Part shown: in pieces, positions 6,964-15,136 of the stretch | Layout of the letters: every line of letters begins with the position of its first letter | How positions within the stretch are numbered: position 1 is the first letter of the stretch | Assembly: GCA_963819975.1 (NCBI GenBank) | Contig: CAWFYE010000005.1 | Coordinates: 62,001-126,000, forward strand | DNA length: 64,000 nucleotides | Direction: 5' to 3' | DNA from: Palsa-1392 sp963819975 | GTDB taxonomy: Bacteria > Verrucomicrobiota > Verrucomicrobiia > Chthoniobacterales > UBA10450 | Notes under the pieces: model-generated | Database searches by the model: none | What the model saw: only the letters and a program-made list of their open reading frames with translations | Told to the model about the DNA's origin: nothing | Translations under genes and position numbers: made by a program

Positions 6964-9162
6964 TCAGGCGCTGAGCGAGTGACCGCCGGCGCTGTAAACC
7001 ATGATGACGCGCCGGAGATCTCCGATCTCCGCTCGCATCTGTGCCAGCGTCTGGAGTTCTTCCGCCTCGTCAGGCGGCGTGAAACCCTTGAGCACAAGGG
7101 CGGCGTCCTGCGAGGAACTGCGCATCGCGACCATCGCATCCTCGCCCGAAACGATCGCGAGCGTCGCCGGGACCCGGGCCGCTTCCATCAGCCGACCTAG
7201 TTTTTCCCGCGTCTTGGCTTCCTGCTCCGGATCGGAGAGGGCGAAGACGAGACGGATCGGGTGATTTCGCCATTCCGGATTTTGCTTGAGCATGTGGGCG
7301 AGCAGGAGCATGAGCGCGCCATTTTTGCCGCCCTGCCACCAGACGTCGATCGAGCCTTGGGGCGCGGCCGTCAGCCGTTTTTCTTCGTCCGGGCAATAGA
7401 CGATCAGCGCGCTTCGCTCCAGTTCGGCGATCCGCCGCAGGACCTGGCAAAAACGCGCCAGCCGTTTCGGGTTATCGGCCCAACCGATCAGGACCGTGTT
7501 TGGCCGGATGCCGCCGATCCCGCAACATTCCACGAGCGACTCGACGCCGTTCAAGAGATCGGGCTCGATCACGACCGCGGGGAAGGCCTGCAATTGTTCT
7601 CCGGCAATAAATTTCCGCAGCTTGTCTTCCTCTTCGTCGCGCCGCTCGTTCAGTTGTTCGCCGGTCTCCTCCATGACCTGCGCGAGAATCATGATGCCGC
7701 GTCCCGCCGTCAGCCATGAGCCATATTGCGCGAGATGATTCCGCCGCCAGGCGCCGCCGCTGAGTGCGAGAATGATCGGTCGCCAGTTTTTCGGATGATA
7801 ACGCGTCTCCTCCAGCTTGAGGAGCGCGCGGCGCGCCTGTTCGAACGCCGTCCCGCTCCGCACATCTCCCCAGGCCGCGCGGATCTCCTTGCGCCCGATC
7901 CACCAGACCAGGAACACCATCGCTCCGGTCCCGACCGACGCCCAGAGCGGATCGAGCAGCAACATCGCTGCCGCGCAACCGATCGCGCCGAGAAGCGCGC
8001 TCGACCAATGGCTGAGCTTGAACGACGGGCGATAGCTCGGGTTGCGCGTCGCCGATTCATAGAAGCACGCCAGATTGATCGTCCCGTAGGTGACCATGAA
8101 AAACATCGTAATGATCGGCGCGATTGCGTTCAGGTCGCCGAAGACGATCGCGACCTGCGCGATGACCAGAGTCAGAATGGTCGCGCGCCGCGGCTCATTG
8201 CTCGCACCGCTCCCGCGCGAGAGCGGGCGCAGGCGCGGAAAAATATCGTCCCGCGCCAACGCCTGCAGAATGCGTGGCGCGCCCATCATGCTCCCGAGTG
8301 CAGAAGAAAGAGTGGCCGCAAAAATCCCGGCGTTGATGAGCAACGGCGACCAGGCGACATCGAGAATCACGAGCGGCTTCTCAAGCAGCGCATCGCGCGG
8401 CGAAGCGGCCGCGAAGAGAAACGCCATCGCCAAATACACCACTGCGGTAAACCCGATCGCGGCCAGCGTCCCGCGCGGAATCGACTTCGCGGGATTCTGC
8501 AGATCGCCCGACATGTTGACGCCCGCCATGATCCCGGTCACAGCCGGGAAAAAGAGCGCGAACATGACGAAGAACCCGCTTCCGGCCGGGTAGGCGGGGT
8601 GCAGATTCGCGTGCAACGTCGCCCCCGACGCTGCCGGGATCGCTCCGGCAAAAAACGAGCCGAGCGCGAGGAGGAGGATGGCGAGAATTCCGTATTGCAC
8701 CTTGATCGCCCAGCTCGCGCCGACATAAACGCAGATGAAGATCGCGACATTCACGATCGTGCCGACGACGCGCGCGGAAAGCCCGAGCGCGGGGAACAAA
8801 TTCTGGAACGCCTCCGTAAAACCGATCACGTAGAGCGCGACCGAAATGGCCTGGGCGAGAAAGAAAACGACTCCGATCGCGCCGCCAAATTCCACCCCGA
8901 GACTGCGGCTGATCAGATAATACGCGCCACCGCCCTGCACCCGCGTGTTGGTCGCGAGCCCCGAAACCGAGAGCGCGGTCAGGGTCGTGATCAGTTTCGC
9001 CGCGAGTACGATCAGGACCGCCTGGATCAGGCCCGCCTCGCCGACCACGAGGCCGAAGCGGAGAAACATGATGACACCCAGAATCGTCAGGGTGCTCGGC
9101 GTGAAGACACCGCCAAAAGTACCGAACTTGTTCGGCGCGGCGGAAGAAGAACTGTTGGCCAC
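6964..9162 (-). CDS. APC-superfamily transporter, SLC12 (cation-chloride cotransporter)-like
   Basis: 732 residues, GTG start. The N-terminal ~440 residues form about 12 hydrophobic helices starting with the family signature FGTFGGVFTPSTLTILGVI followed by MFLRFG, and include RVQGGGAYYLISRSLGVEFG, typical of SLC12/amino-acid-permease proteins. The C-terminal ~290 residues are soluble (GWADNPKRLARF, IDVWWQGGKNGALMLLLAHM) and match the cytoplasmic SLC12 domain. In eukaryotes the family moves Na/K with chloride; bacterial members may carry ions or amino acids, so the substrate is unassigned. Confidence 0.85.
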   Translation of the reverse strand: MANSSSSAAPNKFGTFGGVFTPSTLTILGVIMFLRFGLVVGEAGLIQAVLIVLAAKLITTLTALSVSGLATNTRVQGGGAYYLISRSLGVEFGGAIGVVFFLAQAISVALYVIGFTEAFQNLFPALGLSARVVGTIVNVAIFICVYVGASWAIKVQYGILAILLLALGSFFAGAIPAASGATLHANLHPAYPAGSGFFVMFALFFPAVTGIMAGVNMSGDLQNPAKSIPRGTLAAIGFTAVVYLAMAFLFAAASPRDALLEKPLVILDVAWSPLLINAGIFAATLSSALGSMMGAPRILQALARDDIFPRLRPLSRGSGASNEPRRATILTLVIAQVAIVFGDLNAIAPIITMFFMVTYGTINLACFYESATRNPSYRPSFKLSHWSSALLGAIGCAAAMLLLDPLWASVGTGAMVFLVWWIGRKEIRAAWGDVRSGTAFEQARRALLKLEETRYHPKNWRPIILALSGGAWRRNHLAQYGSWLTAGRGIMILAQVMEETGEQLNERRDEEEDKLRKFIAGEQLQAFPAVVIEPDLLNGVESLVECCGIGGIRPNTVLIGWADNPKRLARFCQVLRRIAELERSALIVYCPDEEKRLTAAPQGSIDVWWQGGKNGALMLLLAHMLKQNPEWRNHPIRLVFALSDPEQEAKTREKLGRLMEAARVPATLAIVSGEDAMVAMRSSSQDAALVLKGFTPPDEAEELQTLAQMRAEIGDLRRVIMVYSAGGHSLSA

Positions 9163-9212
9163 TCCAGCTAGAGGCTTTACTTATTGCTCTTCACGAAGTC
9201 TAGGCTCTCTCA

Positions 9213-9980
9213 TCAAACCCGCTCCAGGGGAAAAATCGTCACGTCGACTCCGGGCGACATGATGACGTGATCGGGCGGTCGGCAGGTAGTTGAGAAACCA
9301 TCAAGCGCCAGCAAACCATCGTCCGACGATGTCACCTCGGCCTCAGAGAGCCGATAAGGTTGATGGAAGACCGCACCGCGAAACAGGCGACCGTTGGCAC
9401 TCGCGTAGAGCCGGTAGCGTTCGATGAGAAAAAACTCGAGCGAGCCGGGCGCTGCCGTGGGCAATTCCGCGCCCGGCCCGTATTCAAAAACGGTCGGCTT
9501 TGCGCTGCCCATGCGGCTCGAGCAATGGCGGATCGCGCCCGAGCTCGAGTGGCTCGATTCCATCTTCGCATGCTCATAGGGAAGATGAAAAAAGCGCCGC
9601 GCAATTTCCACCGCGAGCCACTGATTCGCGTCCAGCGAATAGAACCAGACGCCCGGCACACCCGCCGCGTCATGCACATAGGTTCGCAGGTTCAGCTCCA
9701 TGAAATCGGAGATGCCGCGCACCGTCGGCAGGAAGCGCGGGCGCACGTTGCACATGAAAAACGGGACGATTCCCAGGTAGGCTTTTCCCGAAAAGATATC
9801 GACGTGCAGACCCTCCGGCAGCGTAGCCTGAATCGCCGCAACCGGATATTCCCAGTGCAGGAAAAGCAGATCGCGCCACTGTTGATACATGGCCGGGCGC
9901 CTCGCGGGACGCTCGCGCACTTCAAGCCGCTGTTGTTCGTTAGGCGAAGACGCAGCAGACACGGCGGAAATCATCTTCAT
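9213..9980 (-). CDS. DUF2071 (YqjF-like) protein
   Basis: About 255 residues from the ATG at 9980 (MKMISAVSAASSPNEQQRLE); a longer reading up to 10067 would crowd the divergent gene at 10073. Signature segments of the family are present: QWRDLLFLHWEYPVAAIQATLP, GKAYLGIVPFFM, FMELNLRTYV and VWFYSLDANQWLAVEIAR. The molecular function of the family is unknown; the fold is thought to be acetoacetate-decarboxylase-like. Divergently arranged with the FAD oxidoreductase gene. Confidence 0.82.
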   Translation of the reverse strand: MKMISAVSAASSPNEQQRLEVRERPARRPAMYQQWRDLLFLHWEYPVAAIQATLPEGLHVDIFSGKAYLGIVPFFMCNVRPRFLPTVRGISDFMELNLRTYVHDAAGVPGVWFYSLDANQWLAVEIARRFFHLPYEHAKMESSHSSSGAIRHCSSRMGSAKPTVFEYGPGAELPTAAPGSLEFFLIERYRLYASANGRLFRGAVFHQPYRLSEAEVTSSDDGLLALDGFSTTCRPPDHVIMSPGVDVTIFPLERV

Positions 9981-10072
9981 TACGCTACAGCCGAAACTCG
10001 CGATTGAAAAAACGAAGCGCCGCCGGAGCCGAATAATGCGTCTCAGGCGCGGTCCGGCTCGGATCATTCAAC

Positions 10073-11089
10073 ATGACCGCCACCGGCCAAATCTCGGAGC
10101 AGACTTTCGACGCCCTGATTGTGGGCGCCGGAATGGCCGGCCTGAGCGCGGCCGCTGAATTACAACGCACCGGCCGCAGCGTCCTCCTGATCGACAAGGG
10201 CCGCACCGTCGGCGGGCGAATGGCAACCCGCAGAATCGGAGCCGCCACCTTCGATCATGGCGCGCAATTCTTCACCTCGCGCACTCGGCGTTTCGCCGCC
10301 GGAATCGCGCACTGGCAGGAAATCGGCGTCGCCGAAGAATGGTGCCGCGGGTTCACGGAAAAAGCGGATGGACATCCGCGTTGGCGTGGAAGACCCGGCA
10401 TGACCGCCGTCGCCAAATATCTCGCGTGGGATTTTGAAATCATGCTGGAAACCGAGATCGAGGCGATTCGCCGTGGTGAAGATCACTGGAACATTGCGAC
10501 CGCGGCCGGGGATATCTTTCAGGCTCGCGCGCTCATTCTTACGCCGCCGGTCCCGCAATCACTCGCCTTGCTCAAGGCCGGTGAGATCGCTCTTCCAGAA
10601 GAAATCTCCGGGCGCCTAACGAACATCAAATACGAACGCTGCCTCGCCGTTCTCGCCGTGCTGGCAGTTCCGTCGCGCGTGCCAGCGCCTGGCGGTTTCG
10701 CGCCCGCATCCGGACCGATCGCCTGGATTGCCGACAATCAGCAAAAAGGAATTTCCTCAGAGCCGGCCGTGACCATTCACGCCAGCCATGCTTTCAGTCT
10801 CGAGCACTGGGAGCGCGACCGGCCGGAGAGCGGGCGACTTCTCCTCGCCGCGGCCGAGGAGTGGTTAGGCGCGGGAGTCAGGACCTTCCAGGTTCACGGC
10901 TGGCGCTACAGCAAACCGATGCAGGTCGATGATCAACCCTGCGCGATCTTGAGCGAAACGCCTCCGCTTGTTCTGGCCGGGGACGCGTTTGCCGGACCAC
11001 GCGTTGAAGGCGCGGCTCTCTCCGGCTGGGCGGCGGCGAAAGCCGTCATGCGTGTGGAAAAAACTGCTCCGCAATTTCACTTTGCCTAA
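10073..11089 (+). CDS. FAD-dependent amine oxidase/renalase-like oxidoreductase
   Basis: 338 residues. The N-terminal Rossmann dinucleotide fold carries DALIVGAGMAGLSAAAELQ with the GxGxxG and a distal acidic ribose-binding residue (LLIDKG), then GGRMATRR and DHGAQFFTSR, which are typical of renalase-like FAD proteins. The C-terminal FAD motif is LVLAGDAFAGPRVEGAALSGWAAA. Its substrate is unknown. The TAA stop falls inside a reverse copy of the TCGTTAGGC 9-mer, and the SDR gene starts 8 bases later, suggesting co-transcription. Confidence 0.85.
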   Translation: MTATGQISEQTFDALIVGAGMAGLSAAAELQRTGRSVLLIDKGRTVGGRMATRRIGAATFDHGAQFFTSRTRRFAAGIAHWQEIGVAEEWCRGFTEKADGHPRWRGRPGMTAVAKYLAWDFEIMLETEIEAIRRGEDHWNIATAAGDIFQARALILTPPVPQSLALLKAGEIALPEEISGRLTNIKYERCLAVLAVLAVPSRVPAPGGFAPASGPIAWIADNQQKGISSEPAVTIHASHAFSLEHWERDRPESGRLLLAAAEEWLGAGVRTFQVHGWRYSKPMQVDDQPCAILSETPPLVLAGDAFAGPRVEGAALSGWAAAKAVMRVEKTAPQFHFA

Positions 11090-11096
11090 CGACAAC

Positions 11097-11948
11097 ATGG
11101 AATCGAAATCAAATTCCCGGGTCTGGTTAATCACCGGCTGCTCGAGCGGCTTCGGCCGCGCCCTCACCGATCGAGTTCTCGCCCGCGGTCAGCGCGTCAT
11201 CGCGACCGCCCGAGACGCCACCGCACTCGAAGATCTGGCCACGCGTTATCCGGAAGAGTGCGGCACGCTCGCGCTCGACGTCACCGAGGCGGCGGCGGTG
11301 AAAGCGACCGTGGCGCAGGCGGCGGAAGCATTTGGGCGACTCGACGGCGTCGTCAACAATGCCGGCTACGGCCTCATCGGCGCTCTTGAAGAACTCGATC
11401 CGGCAGAGATCGCGCGCAATTTTGCGACCAATTTCTTTGGCGCAGTGGACGTCATCCGGGCCGCGCTTCCCATCCTGCGGGCGCAGCGCAGCGGTCACAT
11501 CGTCAACATTTCCGCCGCCGCGACGATCTCGAACTACGCCGGCCTCTCCATCTACGGCGCGAGCAAGTCCGCGCTCGAAAGCGTCTCCGAAGCGCTCGCC
11601 CTCGAGCTGCAGCCGTTCGGGATCAAAGTCACGATCGTGCAGCCGGGACCTTTCCGGACCGATTTCGTTGGGCGCTCACTCCTCCCCGCGGGAAACGAGA
11701 TCGCCGACTACGACCGCACGAGCGGCAAGTTCCGGCGCCTGCTTGAAACGATGAACAGCAAACAACCGGGCGACCCGGAGAAAGCGGCCGAGGCCATCAT
11801 CGCCGCGGTCGAATCGGAGACGCCGCCGCTGCGGCTCGTCCTCGGCAAATACGCGCACGATAAGGTGCGCAAGAAACTCAGCGCGACCGACCGCGAACTC
11901 GCGGCTTGGGAACCGGTCGGTCTGCGAACGGAATTCACCGCCGGGTAA
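11097..11948 (+). CDS. Short-chain dehydrogenase/reductase, classical type
   Basis: 283 residues from ATG 11097. Cofactor motif TGCSSGFG at residues ~14-21, NNAG at ~92, and catalytic Ser with YGASK around residues 140-160. The PG segment after the sixth strand (VQPGPFRTDF) is canonical. The substrate cannot be told from the sequence. Its stop codon overlaps the start of the following lipoprotein gene (TAATG), a sign of translational coupling, so the oxidoreductase, SDR and lipoprotein genes probably form one operon. Confidence 0.9.
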   Translation: MESKSNSRVWLITGCSSGFGRALTDRVLARGQRVIATARDATALEDLATRYPEECGTLALDVTEAAAVKATVAQAAEAFGRLDGVVNNAGYGLIGALEELDPAEIARNFATNFFGAVDVIRAALPILRAQRSGHIVNISAAATISNYAGLSIYGASKSALESVSEALALELQPFGIKVTIVQPGPFRTDFVGRSLLPAGNEIADYDRTSGKFRRLLETMNSKQPGDPEKAAEAIIAAVESETPPLRLVLGKYAHDKVRKKLSATDRELAAWEPVGLRTEFTAG

Positions 11949-12829
11949 TGAAACGCTTCTCTCCTTCGACCTGGTTTCTGCTGGCAGCGATCGGGAGCAT
12001 TCTCGCTTCCTGCGCCTCGCCGCAGGTCAGTCTGCGCCCGGTTGAGAGATCAGACTCGCGCGCGGCTGCTCTCGTCGCCGCCTCACAACGCGCTCATGGC
12101 GGGAAAGCCTTCGCGAAAGTCCGCGACTTGAGCGTGCGTTACGAAGGCGAATGGGCCCCGATCGGCCCGCGTTTCCAGCCCGTCCTCGCCGATACAAAGT
12201 TCCGGCATGGCTCCGAGGAACGTTTCCTCGTCCAGGAGCGCGTCATGGCGCAGGAGCACACCGGACCCGCCGGCAAAAAAGTCGTCCTTCGCACTCCCGG
12301 GAAAGTGACTGTCACCTATAACGGCGCTCTTTCCGACGATGAAGAAGCCCGACGGGCCGCCGCTCTCGTCGCGGACGCCTACACCATGTTTCTACTTGGG
12401 CCGTTTTATTTCGATCGACCCGGCGTGGTTTTCTCTTCCGCAGGCGAAGCCATGGTCGACGACCTCCTTTGCGACAAGGTGCTCGCTGTTTTGCGTCCAG
12501 GATTCGGATTCGCGGGCGAAGATCGCGTCGTTCTCTTCATCGATCGCGCGAGCAAACAACTCCGCCGCGTCCGCATGACTTTGAATGGTCTCGAAAGCAC
12601 CCGCGGTGCCGAGGTTGACGTCACCTTCCGCGAGTTTCGTGAGATCGACGGCATCCTTTGGCCGACCGATTTCGACGAACGCATCCGGGTGCCGTTCCGA
12701 CTCCACGCCCATCATTGGAAGATGACTGGCATAACGATCAACTCCAACTTCCGCGCCGCCGATCTGACAGTCGCCGGATGGAAGGACCGTGCCGCCATTC
12801 CAGCCGCGCCCCTGACCGGCGCCCGCTAA
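11948..12829 (+). CDS. Predicted outer-membrane or periplasmic lipoprotein
   Basis: 293 residues. The signal sequence ends in a lipobox (ILASCAS), so the mature protein should begin with a lipidated Cys at about residue 22. The rest is predicted beta-rich, with DVTFREFREIDGILWPTDFD resembling the late strands of LolA/LolB-like or DUF-type lipid-binding lipoproteins; this resemblance is weak. The start overlaps the stop of the SDR gene. Confidence 0.78.
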   Translation: MKRFSPSTWFLLAAIGSILASCASPQVSLRPVERSDSRAAALVAASQRAHGGKAFAKVRDLSVRYEGEWAPIGPRFQPVLADTKFRHGSEERFLVQERVMAQEHTGPAGKKVVLRTPGKVTVTYNGALSDDEEARRAAALVADAYTMFLLGPFYFDRPGVVFSSAGEAMVDDLLCDKVLAVLRPGFGFAGEDRVVLFIDRASKQLRRVRMTLNGLESTRGAEVDVTFREFREIDGILWPTDFDERIRVPFRLHAHHWKMTGITINSNFRAADLTVAGWKDRAAIPAAPLTGAR

Positions 12830-12891
12830 ATTTCGAAGCGCTCGAAATTAGCCATCGACAAATCGCGCGCCGTCCGCGAATGCTCCTCGCC

Positions 12892-13062
12892 ATGTCCAAA
12901 ACGCTTCTCTATACGCTGGCCATGATCGGCGACCTCGTGCTCGCCTACTTCTTCTACCGCAACGGACGAACCGTGATTCCGATGATCCTCGTGTTCGCCG
13001 CTCTTTGTTTTGCCGCCGCGGCGATTGGCAGCGCCCTCGGCAAGGGCGGCCCGAAAGCCTGA
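12892..13062 (+). CDS. Small two-helix membrane protein
   Basis: 56 residues, MSKTLLYTLAMIGDLVLAYF and so on, with two hydrophobic segments separated by a YRNGRTV turn. A start four codons upstream (12880) is also possible. No recognised family. It follows the lipoprotein gene by about 60 bases in the same direction. Confidence 0.55.
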   Translation: MSKTLLYTLAMIGDLVLAYFFYRNGRTVIPMILVFAALCFAAAAIGSALGKGGPKA

Positions 13063-13112
13063 GTCTCGGGAGAGAATTCGCAACACGCTTCTGAATTTCG
13101 CGCCGCGCGCGG

Positions 13113-13144
13113 GCAAAAAAAAGCGGGATCATTTCTGATCCCGC
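13113..13144 (-). terminator. Intrinsic terminator reading leftwards, without an obvious gene
   Basis: An 8-bp stem GCGGGATC/GATCCCGC (13123-13130 and 13137-13144) with a 6-base loop. On the minus strand it is followed directly by eight T residues (A-tract 13115-13122 on the plus strand). On the plus strand only AAAA follows, so it is oriented for minus-strand transcription although both flanking genes are on the plus strand. Confidence 0.65.
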
Positions 13145-13315
13145 AAAAGCTAACCGGAGTGAACGTAAAGGTTAGTAGTTTTAAGTGACTCCCGAGCTTT
13201 GCACTGTATTTAGCAGCCGCTGTGCCAGCTCCGTTTCAGAAAAGCGCCGGGGCAAATGAACTCCGGGCGCGTCTCGGATCTTGCCGGCAGCGGCAATCGC
13301 CGTCAGACTCCGCGC

Positions 13316-13642
13316 ATGGCTGGCATAGTCGTGATCGTCGCTTACAAACCGAAGCCCGGCATGACGAGCGACGAGGTCCTGGCGATCGTTAGGCGGCGCA
13401 TGCCACTCCTGCGCGCCGAAGGACTCGTGACCGATCGCGTGCCCGTGATCATGCGCGGACGCGACGGCACGATCACCGAGGTGTCCGAATGGAAATCCCA
13501 GGCTGCGATCGAGGCCGCGCACAAGAATCCCAACGTGCTCGCGCTTTGGAACGAAATGTTCGCCGTGATTGACTGCGTGCCGCTCAAAACGTTGCCGGAA
13601 GCGGAGGAAATGTTTGCCGGCTTTGAGCCGCTTGAGGAATGA
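13316..13642 (+). CDS. Small dimeric alpha/beta-barrel (antibiotic-biosynthesis-monooxygenase-like) protein
   Basis: 108 residues from ATG 13316 (MAGIVVIVAYKPKPGMTSDE). The pattern of a first strand, a helix with DEVLAIVRRRMPLLRAEGL, then WKSQAAIEAAHKNPNVLALW resembles ABM/EthD-type ferredoxin-like domains, in which the family residue His is often present (AAHKNP). The enzymatic role is unknown. A 9-mer TCGTTAGGC lies inside the gene at 13386-13394 and another just after its stop at 13644-13652. Confidence 0.7.
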   Translation: MAGIVVIVAYKPKPGMTSDEVLAIVRRRMPLLRAEGLVTDRVPVIMRGRDGTITEVSEWKSQAAIEAAHKNPNVLALWNEMFAVIDCVPLKTLPEAEEMFAGFEPLEE

Positions 13643-13715
13643 TTCGTTAGGCAGTGAACCGCCGGAGAAGAATGAAAACCTTCCTCGTGAGCGACCTGGA
13701 TCGAGAGGGAGCTCC

Positions 13716-14471
13716 CTACATGGGCGCGGCTTTGGCGATCTCGCGGCCGAGGAGCGTGCCTCGGTAGGCGAATTCGTTCTCGCGCAGCGCCCGGGTATAA
13801 CGCGAAAACTCCGTTTGCCGAAAGGAACCACCGTGCATCGGGTGAATCCAATCGAGCGCGAGCTTTTCCAGCCGATCGACCACGTCGCGGATCGGAAATT
13901 CATGCGCGAAAATCCCCGCCCCTCGGTACAACTCCAGCATCGGCACCGATAAATCCTCGCTCACCACTGGCGGCTGGTCCGCCGGCTGAATGAAGAGATC
14001 GGACGGAAAGAGACTGCGCGTCGTTTCGTCGATCACCATCATCGAATCCCAGTGATGGACATGCGGCGTCTCCAAGAAACGCAGCTTGTGCTTGCCCAAG
14101 TCGAGCGTCTCGCCATCGCGAAAGCCGCGCACCCGCTCGGTCAGGCCGAACCCCGAGGCGTTGAGTTCAATCGAAAGCAGCGACCCGATCAGCTCCGATT
14201 CGGGCGCCGCCCGCATGAAGCGGTCCATCCCGCCGTTCTCGTCGCCTTCCCAGTGGAGGAGGAGAATGGCGCTGAGTTTCCCGGGGTCGAGCACCTGCGC
14301 GATCGCGTCGCGCACGCTGCCGTAGAGGTGATGCATCCCGGTGTGGATGAGCGCCGGGCGTTCGTCCGCGATCAGGAATTGATTGAAGGTGATGCCGTAC
14401 GGCTCCTGCCAGGTCGAGATGCGGTAGATCCCGTCGACAATCTCGTCAATCCGCGTGCTTTCCGAGGACAT
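13716..14471 (-). CDS. Metallo-beta-lactamase-fold protein, flavodiiron (ODP)-like
   Basis: 251 residues. The motif HWEGDENGG corresponds to HxExDE of oxygen-binding diiron proteins rather than HxHxDH of hydrolases. Further ligands are seen in ETPHVHHWDSMM, PSDLFIQ and the C-terminal HPMHGGS. No flavodoxin domain is attached, so it is either a stand-alone diiron domain or a redox partner-dependent enzyme. Family known for O2/NO reduction; the activity here is inferred only. Convergent with the preceding gene. Confidence 0.82.
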   Translation of the reverse strand: MSSESTRIDEIVDGIYRISTWQEPYGITFNQFLIADERPALIHTGMHHLYGSVRDAIAQVLDPGKLSAILLLHWEGDENGGMDRFMRAAPESELIGSLLSIELNASGFGLTERVRGFRDGETLDLGKHKLRFLETPHVHHWDSMMVIDETTRSLFPSDLFIQPADQPPVVSEDLSVPMLELYRGAGIFAHEFPIRDVVDRLEKLALDWIHPMHGGSFRQTEFSRYTRALRENEFAYRGTLLGREIAKAAPM

Positions 14472-14592
14472 GAATTCATTCTGGGCAGCGGCAGCGGTTG
14501 TCGCAAGAAAGAGATCGCACGGCAGCCATCCCGCCGAAAGTCACCTGAACGTAACGCGACAGGCCGCCGGGCCGGCTTAGCATTAACTCATC

Positions 14593-14652
14593 ATGAGAAC
14601 CCACACTGCGATACAGAAGGCCCGGCTGCGGCAGTCTGCGATCGCTGTCTGA
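14593..14652 (+). CDS. Conserved 19-residue leader micro-ORF, copy A
   Basis: Reads MRTHTAIQKARLRQSAIAV-stop. The paralogous leader (17597-17656) has an ORF of exactly the same length, MKTMISIRNARLRQSVIGV-stop, at a similar place. No indels separate them, and several differences fall in third codon positions (ACC/ACA, ATA/ATC, CGG/CGT, CAG/CAA). That suggests selection on the peptide or on its translation. No good Shine-Dalgarno sequence is visible, and the distance to the main gene is 121 bases. It could be a regulatory leader peptide or chance conservation in a structured leader. Confidence 0.45.
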   Translation: MRTHTAIQKARLRQSAIAV

Positions 14653-14773
14653 TCGACCACCAGATCGCCTGCGGCGACCTCACCGGCTCAACCTCTGTCC
14701 TGCGGGAAACTTTCCCGTCGTCTTCCCCTAAAGAACCTCGAATTTTCAGCAAACCTCAACCCACCAAAACAAG

Positions 14774-15082
14774 ATGAAACCAACCACCACCTTGAGCACC
14801 GAACACCGGTTCGCCCGGCACGACGGGAGAGCCCGCCAGCGCGGCACTTTCCCCGAGACTGACTCCTTCTTTCGACCGCTAACGGACCTCGCACGCGGCC
14901 GCGCCTGGCGTCGGCCGAGCGACCGGTCCCGACGCGCGTTCCGCAGGATGACAGTGGAAATGCTGTCGCAACACCAACGAGACGAGCCACTCGAAATATC
15001 CCTCTTCGCGTTCGTCACGGCGATTGCCGCCTGGCCGTTGCTCACACTCCTCATCACGCTGGCCCGGACCGCAAACGGGTAA
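14774..15082 (+). CDS. Small single-span membrane protein, paralogue 1
   Basis: 102 residues, MKPTTTLSTEHRFARHDGRA and so on. The N-terminal ~60 residues are Arg-rich (RRAFRRMTVEMLSQHQRD) and the C-terminal ~30 form one hydrophobic helix ending LARTANG. The paralogue at 17774-18082 has the same length, N-terminal MKPTT and C-terminal LAQTANG. No known family recognised. Preceded by a ~230-base leader that is also shared between the copies. Confidence 0.72.
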   Translation: MKPTTTLSTEHRFARHDGRARQRGTFPETDSFFRPLTDLARGRAWRRPSDRSRRAFRRMTVEMLSQHQRDEPLEISLFAFVTAIAAWPLLTLLITLARTANG

Positions 15083-15136
15083 GCAGCGGCCTGGGCCCCT
15101 GCCGCCCAGAAGTCAGCAAGGAAATTGTCGCGCTTT

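Larger units (their letters stand above)
14539..15082 (+). repeat. Direct-repeat cassette, copy A
   Basis: About 545 bases (a long leader plus the small membrane-protein gene) resembling 17531-18082. Shared anchors include GTCACCTGA near the 5' end, a 60-base micro-ORF, CCGGCTCAACCTCT, and CTCAACCCACCAAAA immediately before ATGAAACCAACCAC. The copies lie ~3.0 kb apart in direct orientation and flank two minus-strand genes. Confidence 0.8.

Noticed and set aside
7726..9171. 481-codon plus-strand open frame opposite the SLC12-like transporter
   Set aside because: Its composition is Arg/Asp/Glu-rich in the manner of antisense frames in high-GC DNA; the minus-strand reading is a clear transporter.
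13181..13903. 240-codon minus-strand frame
   Set aside because: It covers the ABM-like gene and part of the metallo-hydrolase gene in antisense; only its last ~25 codons are possibly a relic, which is reported separately.
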